Source: Nelumbo lutea
Taxonomy: Eukaryota > Streptophyta > Magnoliopsida > Proteales > Nelumbonaceae
Length of the DNA: 64,000 nt
Assembly: GCA_022828595.1 (NCBI GenBank)
Contig: JAKGHH010000003.1
Coordinates: forward strand, 11,160,934-11,224,933
Direction of reading: 5' to 3'
Positions 24,790 to 38,200 of the stretch are shown here, piece after piece. Numbering within the stretch: position 1 is the first letter of the stretch; each line of letters starts with the position of its first letter. A model generated the notes under the pieces. That model had not been told where the DNA came from, did not search any database, and worked only from the letters and a program-made list of their open reading frames with translations. Position numbers and translations under genes: made by a program.

Positions 24790-25970
24790 TAAAAAACCAG
24801 TTACTTGCATTACAGTGGCTCTTGGCTTAAATAGTAAATTAAATTGTTGTGACTCCATCTCGAATTGGATGAAATGAAGTAAAATGGAGCCACAACAATG
24901 CATCAAAAAAAGATCTGCTCCTCACGCAGGGCGCCTCACACCGATCTCATACGCACATTTACCATGCATTGGAATATCCCTCGTACTTAGAAGTTAGGGT
25001 GAGATGTTCCCAATGTACGTAGATGTGCTTGTGAAGCGCCCATTGAAATCGTACATCAGATGTACGGGTGCAATAGCTGTTGCCTGTTGGACCATATCCG
25101 GACACTCACCTCTCGTCTATAAAAAAAGCCACCTAATCTGTAATAAACCGCGAGTTAATTTGGAATAGGAAGTCGGGACAAGGAGGTTTTATTTTTAATC
25201 CACATGGAGGTTATTTTTGATAATTCGCATGAAAGCTGGAGGGCAATGATACGAAGCATGAGCTTAATACATCCAATCCGAGTGACGAGGAAGCATCGCA
25301 ATTGGTCCCATCACCGTATAGTGTTCCGTTAAGGGTACCAGGATATTCATGTCTTATTCGTGGAAATTCCAGATTGGTTAACAGGCTAACCATCGTGGCA
25401 TATTACGTCAAATGAACTCGTTTGGATTGAGGGTGTTTTAGTAAATTAAACCTAACCTCAGCTGCAAAGTTGCATTTGAGTTCTTCTCCCACAGATGTCC
25501 AAAGACTTGGTAACGTTTCCAGCCATGGGGGAATGCAGGAAGAAGAATAAAACCTGGTCCCTATGATTTATTGCCTCTCGGACATGTTCCTGTAGCTTGT
25601 GTATTTTGATGCGTTGTTTGAGAATACGAGCGGGAACCACAGGAAAAATCTTAGCTTTTGACCCTTTTAATCCGAAATTCCGAAGAAAACAGAGCAAAAA
25701 AGAGGGACTTGTCATGGATTCCTGTTCATATGGACGCGTATCTGCAACTGGGCACTGGTTGGTCCTCGAAGAGATGAATAGAAACTTCAAAAAGATGAAA
25801 GCTCTCTGATTCGTGCCTACGTGACCTGCAGGAAAAATATACAGAAGATGGATGTTAATTTTCTTCCCGGTGAATTCCCGGACAAGTATCTCTAACAGGT
25901 TTTTAATGATCAAAACTCAAAAGTATTGAGAAAATCCGAGATTTTTTTTTTATTTTTTATTTTTTTATTT
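24790..25970 (+). promoter_or_regulatory. Upstream region of the KUP gene
   Basis: GC content rises relative to the AT desert. A TATA-like TATAAAA lies at 25118-25124. Minus-strand ORFs here have no recognisable domain. The 5'UTR probably starts in this interval and is spliced (see acceptor at 25981). Confidence 0.4.
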
Positions 25971-25981
25971 TTTGTTTATAG
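25930..25981 (+). promoter_or_regulatory. Probable 3' splice site of a 5'UTR intron
   Basis: A long polypyrimidine tract (T-rich from 25941) ends in GTTTATAG at 25981, 26 bases before the ATG. This is the form of a plant 3' splice site, so the leader is likely split. The matching donor was not resolved. The upstream in-frame ATG at 25972 lies inside the tract and is therefore not the start. Confidence 0.55.
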
Positions 25982-26007
25982 TTGCTGAAGCAGCCAAAAA
26001 AAAGAGA

Positions 26008-26235
26008 ATGGAAGGAGGAGTTGAAGAGAGTGTTAGGTTGCTCAGTTCGGAGTCCAGATGGGTTGACGGAAGCGAAGTGGATTCAGAGTCACCTCCACTG
26101 TCCTTGCACGAAGAGGAAATCAGTAGGGAGGGGCATGGGTCTATTAGGAGAAGGCTTGTGAAGAAGCCCCAGAGACTGGATTCTTTTGACGTCGAAGCAA
26201 TGGGCATATCTAATTCTCATGACCACCACTCGAAG
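26008..26235 (+). CDS. KUP exon 1 (cytosolic N-terminus)
   Basis: Starts [12 protein letters not shown] and ends DHHSK in phase 0 at donor AAG|GTAGT. Acidic and soluble, with no membrane span. The ATG is the first after the presumed splice acceptor at 25981. Confidence 0.9.
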
Positions 26236-29200
26236 GTAGTACCTTTAGTTCGTTTTTTTTTCATATATTTTTCTTTATGATTCTCACCTTTTGGTGTTGG
26301 ATTTATCTTTACCATCTTTTCAATATACCATCAAGTTGATTTTACAGTTTCTTTATTTATTTGGCTCTTTTGAATCTGATACGCTGATTCATGCTAAGAA
26401 ACACACGAACTAGTATGGAAGAAAAACAGAGAACTCTGCTGATTGAAGTAATGATAGTGCTTTTAACTTTCCACATTCTTTTTTATTGTTTTCTTTTTCT
26501 TTCTACAATGCCGGACTTTGACTCTTCGAGGTGTGCGTTTTATCCTGAACTTGAAACTTTACTTAAATGACGTTCAAAAAATGGCTTATAACATCTAGTT
26601 ACTCCAAATAGGTGTTTCTCCATGAATCATAAGAGGCTTAGAGCAGTATCGAAAATCGTGGAAAGTCTAGAATAATCCTTGGAATTCGTACTTTGTAACG
26701 GGCTACCCAATTCAAGCAAGGCATGGTCTGCCTCTTGCTTGCACCGCATATCAATTTAGGAAAACCTCTGGAAGCATGGGAATAGAAGTCATGGGATCTA
26801 ATCAAATATAGGAGGTTGTCAAAAGTCCAAGTTTAGAAATATCTAAAACGAATCTGGAAGTGCATATGGTTCAGAAATTAGATGTTGTTCATTGACCTAG
26901 AATCTAAATTAAGTTACTTTGAATATTGAGTTGTGAGGATGTCCCTTAAAACAGATAAATCTCTTTTCAGTAATTTCACAAAGATAAAGCTTTTCCACCA
27001 TTGACAAATGCCACCTTCTCCCATTTTTTCTATTAAGAAGATGCAAATCTTTTACCCCTCCACATTCTAGAAATGAAAGGGAGTAAAAACCCTATGTAAA
27101 GTTGAAATCTCAAAGTTAATCTGAAAACAAGATTAGACACATTATACTTCCATGCTACAACCACACAATATGGCCTTCCAATGTCAAAAACTAAATGAGC
27201 GATATGATGGTCCTTGCACAGTGTTAGCTTGACCACTTAAATAACCAAGAGATAAATAAAGTTAGTCCATTTTCTTTCATGAATGTTAGTATTTTCCCCA
27301 ACCAATCCCATACTTGTTGCACTCTTTGGACAAGTTAAGCCCTTTGATGAGTTCATGGGATGCTACCTTTTTCCCTTGGTATAAATTGTTGTAGGACTAC
27401 TTATTATTTTGAATATTTTTTTTATGCATGACAAAATTTTACTGAAAAGGTTAAATGAAGAAATACAGAAGGGCTAATCTCCAAAGAAAAAACAAATCAG
27501 ATGAGGGAAACAAAAGGTAAAAGCAGAAAATAATGTTAATGCAGAAGATCATTTCCTAGATTTCTTCTGAAACAATATAAAAGAGTCCCCATATTGTGTT
27601 TCTTTGCTGGTACAGATGCTGTTTATTTATTTATTAAATTGATTATTGGGGCCTTATTTCTTGGGCCCTTTTCCTTCCCTGGGGTTACAACTTGTAGAGG
27701 TTTTAAATGTTGTTCTTATTGCTTCATCTTTTAATGAAAATTATTATTTGACAATGAAAAAAAGGACTTTGCATGTTGCCAGTGCAGAAGTTTCTGGTCA
27801 GTAAGTACATGGTTTGGACTATGGGTTGAGACCTCCACTGGTAGAGAATTCTTGCCATGGTGAATGCTGTCATGCCTACACACATATATTTGTGATTGAA
27901 TGAATGGGATGGTTTTTGGTCTAAGGTCTATGGTTGTCTTTGTTACCATTTATAAGACTTATCGTCCATCTTTGTTATTGATAGGCCATTTATATGATGT
28001 ACTGGAAATGCATTTTCTAGCAAAGACATCACTTTCTAAGAGAATGTCTCAATTACATTTCGCCTATGCTGGACAGAACTGATAAGTGTTCAACACACAT
28101 TGGCCTGCTTAGTATGATAAAATTCATGAATTATGTTTCTCTTGTCTTTTCAGGTTTCAATTATGTAAAATTTATGCAGTACCAGTTTCAATCTGTTATG
28201 CAATTACATTTTTTCTTATTTCCATGTTTGTTATTCATTAAGGATTTTTTTTTTATATGCATAAATTAAATGTTGTCATTTAACATCTAAAGTGAATTGC
28301 CTATACCTGCTTGTTTGAAAGTTAAAGAAATATTAGAAAACTTTGCTAAAGCTTCAGGCGAATGCCCAAGCCTTAGCAAATCTGCCTCGTCTTTTTCTCA
28401 AAATATCCCTCCTAGGCTTTAGAAGATTTTATATAGAATGATGAGAATTCCTAGGGAGAAAAAAATCTGATTCCTACCTTGGGGCTCTGATTCAAAATGG
28501 CCGAGTTTCTAAGAAAATTTTCAGTGACCTTAGAGAAAGAATAAATAATAAATTGGTGGGTTGGAAAAAGAGAACCCTCTCCTTCGCAGGCAGAATCACT
28601 CTCGTAAATTCGACTATCAGTTCAATGCCTCAGTTCATCATGAGATCTTACAAGATCCTGGATAATGTGATTAAGGATATAAATAAAAGTCAGAATTTCC
28701 TGTGGTCAAAGAATAATGGTAAAAAACCATTCCATTTGATGAGTTGGGATAATGTGTGTCTACCCAAGAGATGGGGTGGGCTTGGCCTTAAGAACCTATT
28801 CTGGGTTAATGAAGCTTGCCTTGCAAAGCTTGGATGGAAAATTCTTAAAGAAAAGCAAAACATTTGGGTGAAAGTTGTGACCCATAAGTATCTAAGGAAT
28901 GAAAATCTATGGAATGCCCTTATAAAAAGAGAAATTTCTTGGGCTCGGAGAGGAATTCTTAACTCTAGTCCTCTTCTCAAGAGAGGGATTGGATGGAATA
29001 TTGGCAATGGTAAAAATATCTACTTCTGGAAGGATAAATGGATTGACTCGGGAGCTATTGAGGATTTAGTTAATAGAGATCCCTCTAGTGTTTGATAGTG
29101 AGATGCGAGTTTTGGATTTCATTGACCATGAAAGGTAAGTGTGGAAGACAAGATTCGTAGAACTGTTCCAAACCGTGTTTGGAATAACATTAGGCCCATC

Positions 29201-32200
29201 TGGAATAGGGGGTGTGTTTAGAGATGTGGAAGGAAAAATCCTAGCTCTGTATTCTGGCCCAATAGGTGTGGGGGACTCGCTTAGAGCTGAAGTTTTGGTG
29301 CTCCTCCTCCAGGGGCTCAGATGGGCCAAGCAATTGGGTTTCCAACAGTTGGAAGTGGAGGGGGATTCAAAATTAGTAGTAGGATGGCTGCAATCAAACA
29401 GTTTGGGAACGTGGTTCCTTAGACAACAGGTAAGGGAATTATTGAGCCTCACAAGGGAGCTGGATGCAAAAGTGTATTGGTCTAGGAGGTCACCAAATGC
29501 TTTTGCTGACTACCTAGCAAAACAGGGGGTGAATCGGGAGTTTTTGTTTTGTGCAGTGTTGTAAGATTTTTGTTATTCAGGGGTCACCTTTTACTTTGGA
29601 AGGTGACAGTTGTTTCTTATGGTTTTATCTAATGAAAGTTACCGTTTCCTATAAAAAAAAGGCCCATCTTAATCCCTTCGGATTCTAGCGAAGATAACCT
29701 AATATGGAGGTTTGACTCAAAAGGGAATTTCACCATTAAATCTGCTTATAAAGAAGTTAGTACTTTGTCGAGAGGACTTGGGGGCACCAATTTGATACTT
29801 AGTAAGATTTGGGGAATTAAGGTACCCCAAAGTTAAAACTTTCCTGTTTCTGGTTTTTAATAACCATCTAGCTACTAAAACCCTGCTCATCTCTAGGAGG
29901 ATTCCCATTGATGGCTCTTGTTGCTTCTGTGGTGAAGAAGAGAATAGTGAACACATCTTTCTTAAATGCTCCTTTGCAAAACAAGTCTGGAGTACCATTG
30001 AGCCTCGTGTAGTTGATCAGAGCTTTGGAGGTTCTTCAATCCAAGATTGGTGGTCAAATCTTCACAATGGAGATAAATTGCTTTATGAGAAATACAACTC
30101 TTCATTTTATGGTATCTCTAGAAAAGTAGAAATGATAAAGTTTTTAACAATAGGTCTGTCCCCCCTTCGAGTATCATTGATAGAGCCCTTATCTCTTATA
30201 GGGATTCTTGTTTGGGACTGCATACCAGTAACAAACCAGTGGGCTCAAAATGTTGGAGAACCATTGTTTGGAAATTGCCAAGAGAGGATACTGTTAAAAT
30301 AAATTTTGATGCCTTGAGAAAAGAGGATGGGGCCTGCTCCTTTGCTTCTATAGCCAGAATCCATTGTGGGGAAATATTGGATGTTAAAGCGTCTTTTGTT
30401 GGGTTCACAACGATTAATGTTGCTGAAGCTTGGGCTGCTTGGGAAGCCCATAATATGGCCCAAAATTTCAAAATTTTCCCATCTGTTTTGAAGGTGACTC
30501 ACTCGTAGTGATTTCGTGCCCAAAGAAGCGGATTGGTTGGCTGAAAAGCTGGATTGTGGTGTCTTGTATGTTCATTCCTACAGGGAAGCGAACCAAGCTG
30601 TGGATTGGTTGGTGCATCCTCTATCATCTTTTGACCCTTTTCCTTTTGTATTTCTTCTCTCCCTAGGGATTTGTTCTTTATCTGCAGAGACAATTCATGG
30701 GGCCGAGCTACCCTCCTCTGTCTTGTGTAGCTCCTCCTGTTTCTTACCAAAAAAAAAAAAAGTAAAGTGCCTATTGGCAATCAGGTATGCCCAGGTCATA
30801 ATGCCTCATCTCTCCTGGATTTGGAACTGCCACATTTTCTTTAGATGTGTAATATTACAAGAAAAAGGAAAAAAATGAAGTAGAAAATGCTTAGCATGAG
30901 GGTTCACTGATTTGTGTTGAATGTGACAAATAAATGCATATTCTTTTTTGGTTTCACTGTATAAATTGGAATCAACAGAGTACTGAAAACTCTATCATCT
31001 GCAATTAATATTGGAAAGACCTTCTCTCCCACCAACACTCCATCTCAAATACATCAGTCATACAAAAAGAGTTAATATTTTGCGGAGAACTCTCCACTCA
31101 TGCAAAATTTACATTCCATGACTCAGGATTTGTCCATTTGGCCCACACTTGCAATGGCATTCCAAACACTTGGTGTAGTATATGGTGACTTGGGCACAAG
31201 CCCTTTATATGTCTTCAGTGATGTTTTCAGCAAGGTGCCTATAAAGTCTGATGCTGATGTCTTGGGAGCTTTGTCGCTAGTGATGTACACTATTGCTCTC
31301 CTTCCTCTTGCAAAATATGTTTTTATAGTTCTCAAAGCCAATGATAATGGGGAAGGTACAATTTTTTTTAACTTGATTTAGATCTTACCCTTGTGTTAAT
31401 GGCCTTTATGTTTTTATAAACAACGAAAGAATAAAGAAAAGAACATGTTAGAACATATCCTTGTCAATCAACAGATGACTGCAGACTGTTATTGCAGGAG
31501 GCACGTTTGCACTATATTCATTGATTTGTAGGTATGCAAATGTTAGTTTGCTTCCAAACAGGCAGCAGGCTGATGAACGTATCTCTAGTTTTAAGCTTAA
31601 ACTGCCTACTCCGGAGTTGGAAAGGGCATTAAATATAAAGGAGGGCTTGGAAAGAAGATCTTCCTTGAAGACCCTTCTACTGCTTTTGGTTCTGATGGGA
31701 ACTTCCATGATAATAGGGGATGGTATCCTAACCCCAGCAATGTCAGGTACATTTGGTGGTGCTTTATATTTTTTCGCATTCTATGCAATGTTGATATTGT
31801 ACATTTTTCTACTAAGAACATAAACTTTAAGTTTCATAAATCACAAGAGACATGATGTCTTACCTGTTAAGTTCAAATTCACATGATTTCTTACCTGTTA
31901 AATTCAAATTTACATGTAGAAATGCTACCCAACATGTCAATTGTGCTGCTAACATCACATGTATTTTTCTGGTAAGAAATCATGTGAATTTGAACTGTAA
32001 ATTACATGGACCCTATTCCGCAATTCTACTCTGTAAATTACATTCTCCTTGTGCCTTACCAAGCGATGCTGCTAATATCACATGCATTTTGTTATTTCAA
32101 CATCCAGAATGCATGTGCAATAGCAATGTTTGTCATTTTTCATTTGACATGCAAAAGATGAGCCAGTAATAGCTTCTTCTGAGAGCACCAAAGGCAACTA

Positions 32201-35200
32201 TTCTAGGGATAAAACTTTGATAGCTGTAAAAAAGATGTCTAATGGTCAGGAAAAGCTAAAAGGCAGTATGTTGTGTGCTATCACTTTTATAAATGCTTAG
32301 GATACTGCCACTGATTCAATGATGAGGATCAAGGAACAGATCAACAACAAGTATGATGAAAATTAGTTGACTAGATTCAAAAATTCAAGCCTACAGTTGA
32401 AGAGATGTTATCATCACCCTTTATGTGCATATGGTATTGCTAGTGATGTAATAATCTGGATAAGGAATAAATCAACAACATGTATGATGAAAACCAGTCC
32501 AACAGGCCCAAAATCCAAGCCTGCAGTTGAAGAGATGCACACACTGCCCCTTTCAAGAGCTTTGCCATGCCTGTAAGATATTTGTTATGGGATTTTTTTG
32601 ATAGATAAAAGCAGTGGTTTTATTTATTTATATTCCTTACTACCTAAAGAAACTGGATAACAGGGGATAAGATAAACAGCCAGCCTTGGCTAAACAAAGA
32701 AAATAAAAAACTTTACAGATTGGTTTCTGGCCCTGGATAGTCTCTATTACAAAGATCTCCCTAGTCACCTTGCAGTCCTAGGGACCTACCAGAACAATCT
32801 GTTCAGAATTTCCTAGTGCCTATGACTGTCTAAGGATCTATATGTGGGCATCAGAAAGTGACTCACTTCATGGCCGAGTTATTGGAGTCGCCACCCATCA
32901 TGGTAGAGAAAAGGGAGGGATGGGACTCCCAGTGTTCAAATTAAATAGTTTTTGATTTATGGTGACTCTGTCATCAGGATAAGGCAATCCAGGTAGTTGG
33001 GGAGGAGAGAGGGAAGGTGTTAGGCACATCTCTCCCCTGTAAATGTGAATGCCATTCCCCAAGAGTGTGGCAGACCCCTCAGTGCAACAAAAGACTCACT
33101 TCCTGTGGGTACAAACCGAGTCCAAGAAGTCTCTTGGACTCTAGAGAGCTTCCTAAATGTGTGAAAACAAGTATATTCGATATGCAATCATCAGATTCTT
33201 CTTACATTGTTAATTCTTTTATTTTCTCCCTTTATATATATATTTATTTTATTTTATTTGGACATGTCTAGCACCAAACTATTTGGCCTACTACTTTCTA
33301 TAGACACTAAGTTCTACTGGGGATTCGGTTTGGTCACAGAACCACCCATGGATTCACGCTTCCTTGTTCACAGCCTAGGTTTTGGACTAGAATCCAATGA
33401 ATGGGGCGTTACTGGGATTCTCCTTCACGCTTTTCTTTGGAACCAGCCATTACTTCGAGAAGGTCCAAGTTAGATTGGTTTTGAACAGATGTAAGCCTGA
33501 ACCAGGGAATGCAAGGGGCTGGAGCTAAAATGGTCTAAAGCAAGGATGCGAGGGGTGGATTGTAGTCATTTGAGTCCAGTCCCTTCAGGGTTTCCCTCTT
33601 CACACCTTTCTCGGAATCGGCTCCTATTGAAAGGTAGGTAGAAAATTTTTACATGTTTGATTCATGTTGTGTGGTATATTTCTGTGTGTAAGACCCTAAA
33701 ACTGGACACTTAATGAGACTTGTGTTGGTTTTAAACGTTCACAGCCGTTGGATAAGTCTGGGGAGATTTATCCTGCCAAGGCTGACACTGGTGTGCTGCC
33801 AACTGTTGGGGTGGCTTGTCTCATCCGTCAGGGTGAGACCCAAGGCACATGCAGTGTAGGATTACTTGAACCCTTGAACCGGACTAGATTTTCAATATTG
33901 CCCTGGACCTTGGAGATTGATGGGCAAAACTAGAAAGTTACACATGACCCCTAGACCCGATTATGGTACTGCACTAGTTTTTGGATTGGGCTTTCTTTGA
34001 TATGCCAATCAGTGAGATTCTTAGCGGGGGTCAAAACCTCGGTATGTTGGGATAGTCTGAGAATTCATTTGAGTGGGTGATCATAGTGATGGGATTGGCC
34101 CCTTTGTCGGACAAAGATAATGATCAATGATGCACTCTCTTTGATGGAAACCAAACTGTTGGCAATTGATTTCAATCGTTGGAATTTTGTTTTGCAAAGA
34201 TTATATATATGATATATATTTAAGTATGGTTTCAAAATATTTGCAAATGGTTTTAATTCCTGGGATCCATGTAAGTAGAGAGTGCAACACTGTTCCTTGC
34301 AGCCGATGGAGAGGTTCTTTCTTGTCGGGCAGTGCTTGATCATTATGAGCTGAGAGGTTAAGTGTAAGGCGATTTGGGATAACACCTGATGAGCTAATCT
34401 TGTACCTGCCCACAGCCCTTGGGTTCTTATAAGATGGCTTGGCCCATAGACCACTTAGTGTAAGTGTTGGGCCCATAGGGTTCATATGATGGGCTCAAGG
34501 GGTTCACTGGGCTCTTTAGTGAATTCGGCCAGGCCTTATAACAAAGGCTGGGCCAATCCATGTGGCTGGTGTATAGATCAATGCTTGGGTCCCACGCCAT
34601 ACAAAGAAGTCCAACTGGGCAACAGTTTGGAAGACTTTTGAGCACTTGATACTTATTGGGCCTAAAGCCCATTTCGAATTGGGCTGATTTGATCATTCAT
34701 TAACAAGGGGTGAATCTGAGATTAGGATGAGCGCAAAAGCTTATCTAATCTGTAGATAGGATTAAGAAGAGTCCTAATCCAAATACAGATTTGGATAAGG
34801 GCAACTTCTGATATGATTAGTAAATCTTTTCCTAATCATTAAGCAACTGGAGGAAACCCTATTTGAATTACAAGGATTCGAACGCTAGGGGATTTTACAC
34901 AGAACACACCCTGCAGTTTTGTGAGATAGGATCTTAGAAACCCTAGAGAAGAAAAGCAGTTCGCCATCTTCTTCTCTAGCTCCCTCTTGTTGCAGCCGCC
35001 ACTATCAATTGTAGTTCGTTTTCTCTATCAGAGAAAGATCAAGAAAAGTTCTTGATATCAGTCTTTTTTTGAATGACTGATTCGGTTTGGTGTTCATTGT
35101 CGTTCAAAGGATTCTTGTGAAGGATTCAGTGTATAGGACGCATTCTGCTGGTTCTGTTCCACAATTGTTGTGTCATCTTTAGCATGAGCAGATCTTGGTG

Positions 35201-38200
35201 CCTTCTTTGGGTGTGAACACCAACTTTGGGAGATATTATTTCTCTGGATCAGGTATAATTACTCTCTTCTCTTTTGGTTCAGATCTAGTTTGGTTCTGGT
35301 TCAAGTAGGATCATTGAATCTTGATTCTAAAATTAGGGAATGCGATTCCCAGTTGAAAGGTAGGTAGAAAATTTTATGAAATTCGCCCACCCATTCCACA
35401 ACTGTTTTGGCGTCCATACGATGGATTCTACCATCCATTTCAGTGGTATTAGAGCCACAGGTTTGAATCTTGAACCATGAATTCAGATCTGAACCTGCGC
35501 AATTCGGTAAAAGCTGTTCTATCTGGGTATTGCGCAGTTTGCTGTTTTATTTCAAGAAACTGTTTCTTCTTGAGGGCGATTGATCTGAAATTAATTTTGT
35601 TTAAATCTGAAATTTATTTAGAATGGTTCTTGATTTATTTCTTGATTTAATGGACTGTTCGTACCTGAAGATCGAAGTGCAGATTTGGCGCAGATTGTCT
35701 ATGCATTCTCTTTTGTAATTTCTATTCAATTCGGTCTGTAAAATAATTATTATTATATTTTATTTTTTAGACTGAATGTATAGGATTCAATCAATGATAT
35801 AATTAATTAATAGAAATATGATTTTTATTTATTTTATTTTATTTTCTTGATTGAAGAAGACGACGACGCTGGAGATTTGCAGATGGAGGGATCGCATTCT
35901 GCGTTTTTGCAGTTTATGAAATTGCAACCCTAGTGACTAACCTCTGTTTTGCAGGTGGTGCGAACAATCCATGTCTGATTTACGATTGTCTAAAATTTAG
36001 AAATATTAATTTCAGATCTTTCCTAAATTAATTCTTGAATTGAAAGTTAGTTTCAGACCATCTCGGACCAAATCTGTTTGGACCGAATCTAGGGTTCTAA
36101 AGGGGACCGTTTTCAGTCCAGTTTTCTCACACTATCAGGCCCAAATCTGATGTTCAATTGCAGGGATTAATTCGGCCCAACCTGTAAAGCCCAATTTTAA
36201 AGAGTTAAAACTGCAAAAGCCCACTTATGTGAGAAAAACTATATGGGCTGAATTGCTAACTGCCATTCAACTCATATACCTAGATGATATTAATTGTTAA
36301 TATTGTGTTTTGTTGGGCTGATTGATGGGCGTTACAGCTAGTGATTGATTGGACCAATTCTTCCATATCATGTGATGTGTAGTTTGATGTGCTGTGACCA
36401 TGGGCCATAAGCACTTGGCCCATGATGATTCGTTAGTGGCTCTTGCGCACACCATGACTGAATGCACATCATTGTCATGGTGTCCCTTAAGGTCATTGGA
36501 TGACCCCTCTTTGCTTGGTGGGCCCCACAACCCTTAAAAGGGAAGCGTGCGTAAACCTTAGCCGATTTAGGCCCAATAGAAATCTGACTTTATGAAAGTC
36601 AATGGGAGCCATTTTGGTTTGACCTAAATTAGAACTAGTGCGTAATTTTGTTTCCTCCGGTAATACGAGTGCATGTGATAGGGAGATCCATATGATGGAC
36701 TCTCTAAAGGCCTTCCATCATTAGCACGATGATGGGTCATTCAGTAATGAGGAAACACATCATAAAATTGGGCTATCCATTTGCTGTTGGGTCTGTCAGA
36801 GTGTTTCATAAGATGATAGGGGCATCATAAACCGATGCGGGAGGGGCTTCATCAGAAAATGGGAACTCTCTCACAGTACCTTGGCGTAACCTGAATATGA
36901 TGGGTGAGCACTCACTGGACAGAAATGTTTACCTGAAAACGACTCTGAACTTTGTCTGACAGAGGCCAAAGGGAAACTCATACGATGAGTGGATGTGATC
37001 CGTCGTAGAAAGGTGGTGGGGTTATGCAGCTGAAACAGTTGGTTCCGTGCACCCTATGTGATTTCCCACATTTTCAGAGACATCTCGCCGTCTTCGTCAC
37101 TGAGATAGGAGGGAAATCTCAGAGACGAACAAATGGAAATGGAACATAGATTAAAATCCATATCTATGTAGGTAACATGAATCAAACTAAAGGTTGTGGA
37201 CTAACGTTTTGCTGTTTTACTAGAAAATGGAAAATGAATAATTTGCTAAGTTGCTTGACGACAAGCTTAAGGGACCCAATTATGCCGATTGGTACAGAAA
37301 CCTTATGCTGGTCCTGACTTCAAAAAAACTGGATAAGGTGGGTAAAAATCTTGCTCCAGATCGTCCGGGGGACAAGGTTTCTTAAGCCCGAAGGAGAGAA
37401 TACAAAGAATGGGAGGACAAAAACTCCCTAGCCCACTGCTATATCATAGCCTCTTTGGACAATCCGATACAGAGGCAGTTCTATCAGATCGAACTCGCCA
37501 AAGACATATTAGATAGTCTGAAGACTATACGAAAAGCAGAATTGTTCTACTCGACAAAAGGTCCTGGAACAGTTCATTATCGCGTAGATGACTAAGGGGT
37601 AGCAAGTGCATGCCCATTGTCTTCGGATGATGGGCTACATAAATGAGTTGGAGGCCCTTGGTTCCGGGCTAGATCTGGTCACAAAGATCGATGCTATTCT
37701 CAACTCTCTGCCTTCGTCTTTCGACCCGTTCATTATGAATTATAATATGAACAAGCTAAATGTCAGCGTCCAAGAGCTCAGCAATATGTTGCAAAGAGTT
37801 GAGGAATTAATAAGGAAGGATGAGCCGATAGCCATGCTTGTTGAAGTTGGAAAATCTGGCAAAAAGAGGAAGGCAAAGAGAAAGCCTCAGAAGAAAACCA
37901 CCAAATCTAAGAAACAAATGAAAGACAAGGCATCCGATGCCTGTCACTTCTGCAAGCAGGCTGACCACTGGAAGATGAATTGTCCTGCCTACCTGGAATC
38001 TAAGAAAGGTACTTTCGGAACTTGTGTCATGGAAACTAATTTATTAGTAACTTCTGTGTCTTGGTGTGTTGACTCTGGGGCTTTAACTCATGCGTGTGTA
38101 ATTCACTACAAGGGTTCAAAGTAAGTAGAAGGCTGAGTGAAGGAGATATGACACTTTACTTGGGGACTTCTGCATGTGTTGCAGCTACGGCGATAGGAAC

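Larger units (their letters stand above)
26236..31126 (+). other. KUP intron 1 (4.9 kb)
   Basis: Donor GTAGTA, acceptor ACTCAG. 26236-28290 holds no gene that I can support. 28292-30763 is a LINE with another LINE nested in it. 30764-31126 is ordinary intron. Confidence 0.85.

Noticed and set aside
25458..25913. 151-codon minus-strand ORF
   Set aside because: No recognisable domain; it lies in the upstream region of the KUP gene.
29139..29564. Stand-alone RNase H host gene
   Set aside because: Open for 141 codons, but flanked by a duplication and poly(A) tail and matching LINE ORF2 ends.
31606..31821. Minus-strand ORFs opposite KUP exons (also at 31123-31341 and 49852-50308)
   Set aside because: Shadows of well-supported coding exons.
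34866..34878. GTTCGAATCC on the minus strand, like a tRNA T-arm
   Set aside because: No acceptor stem, D-arm or anticodon arm around it; it lies inside the copia LTR.
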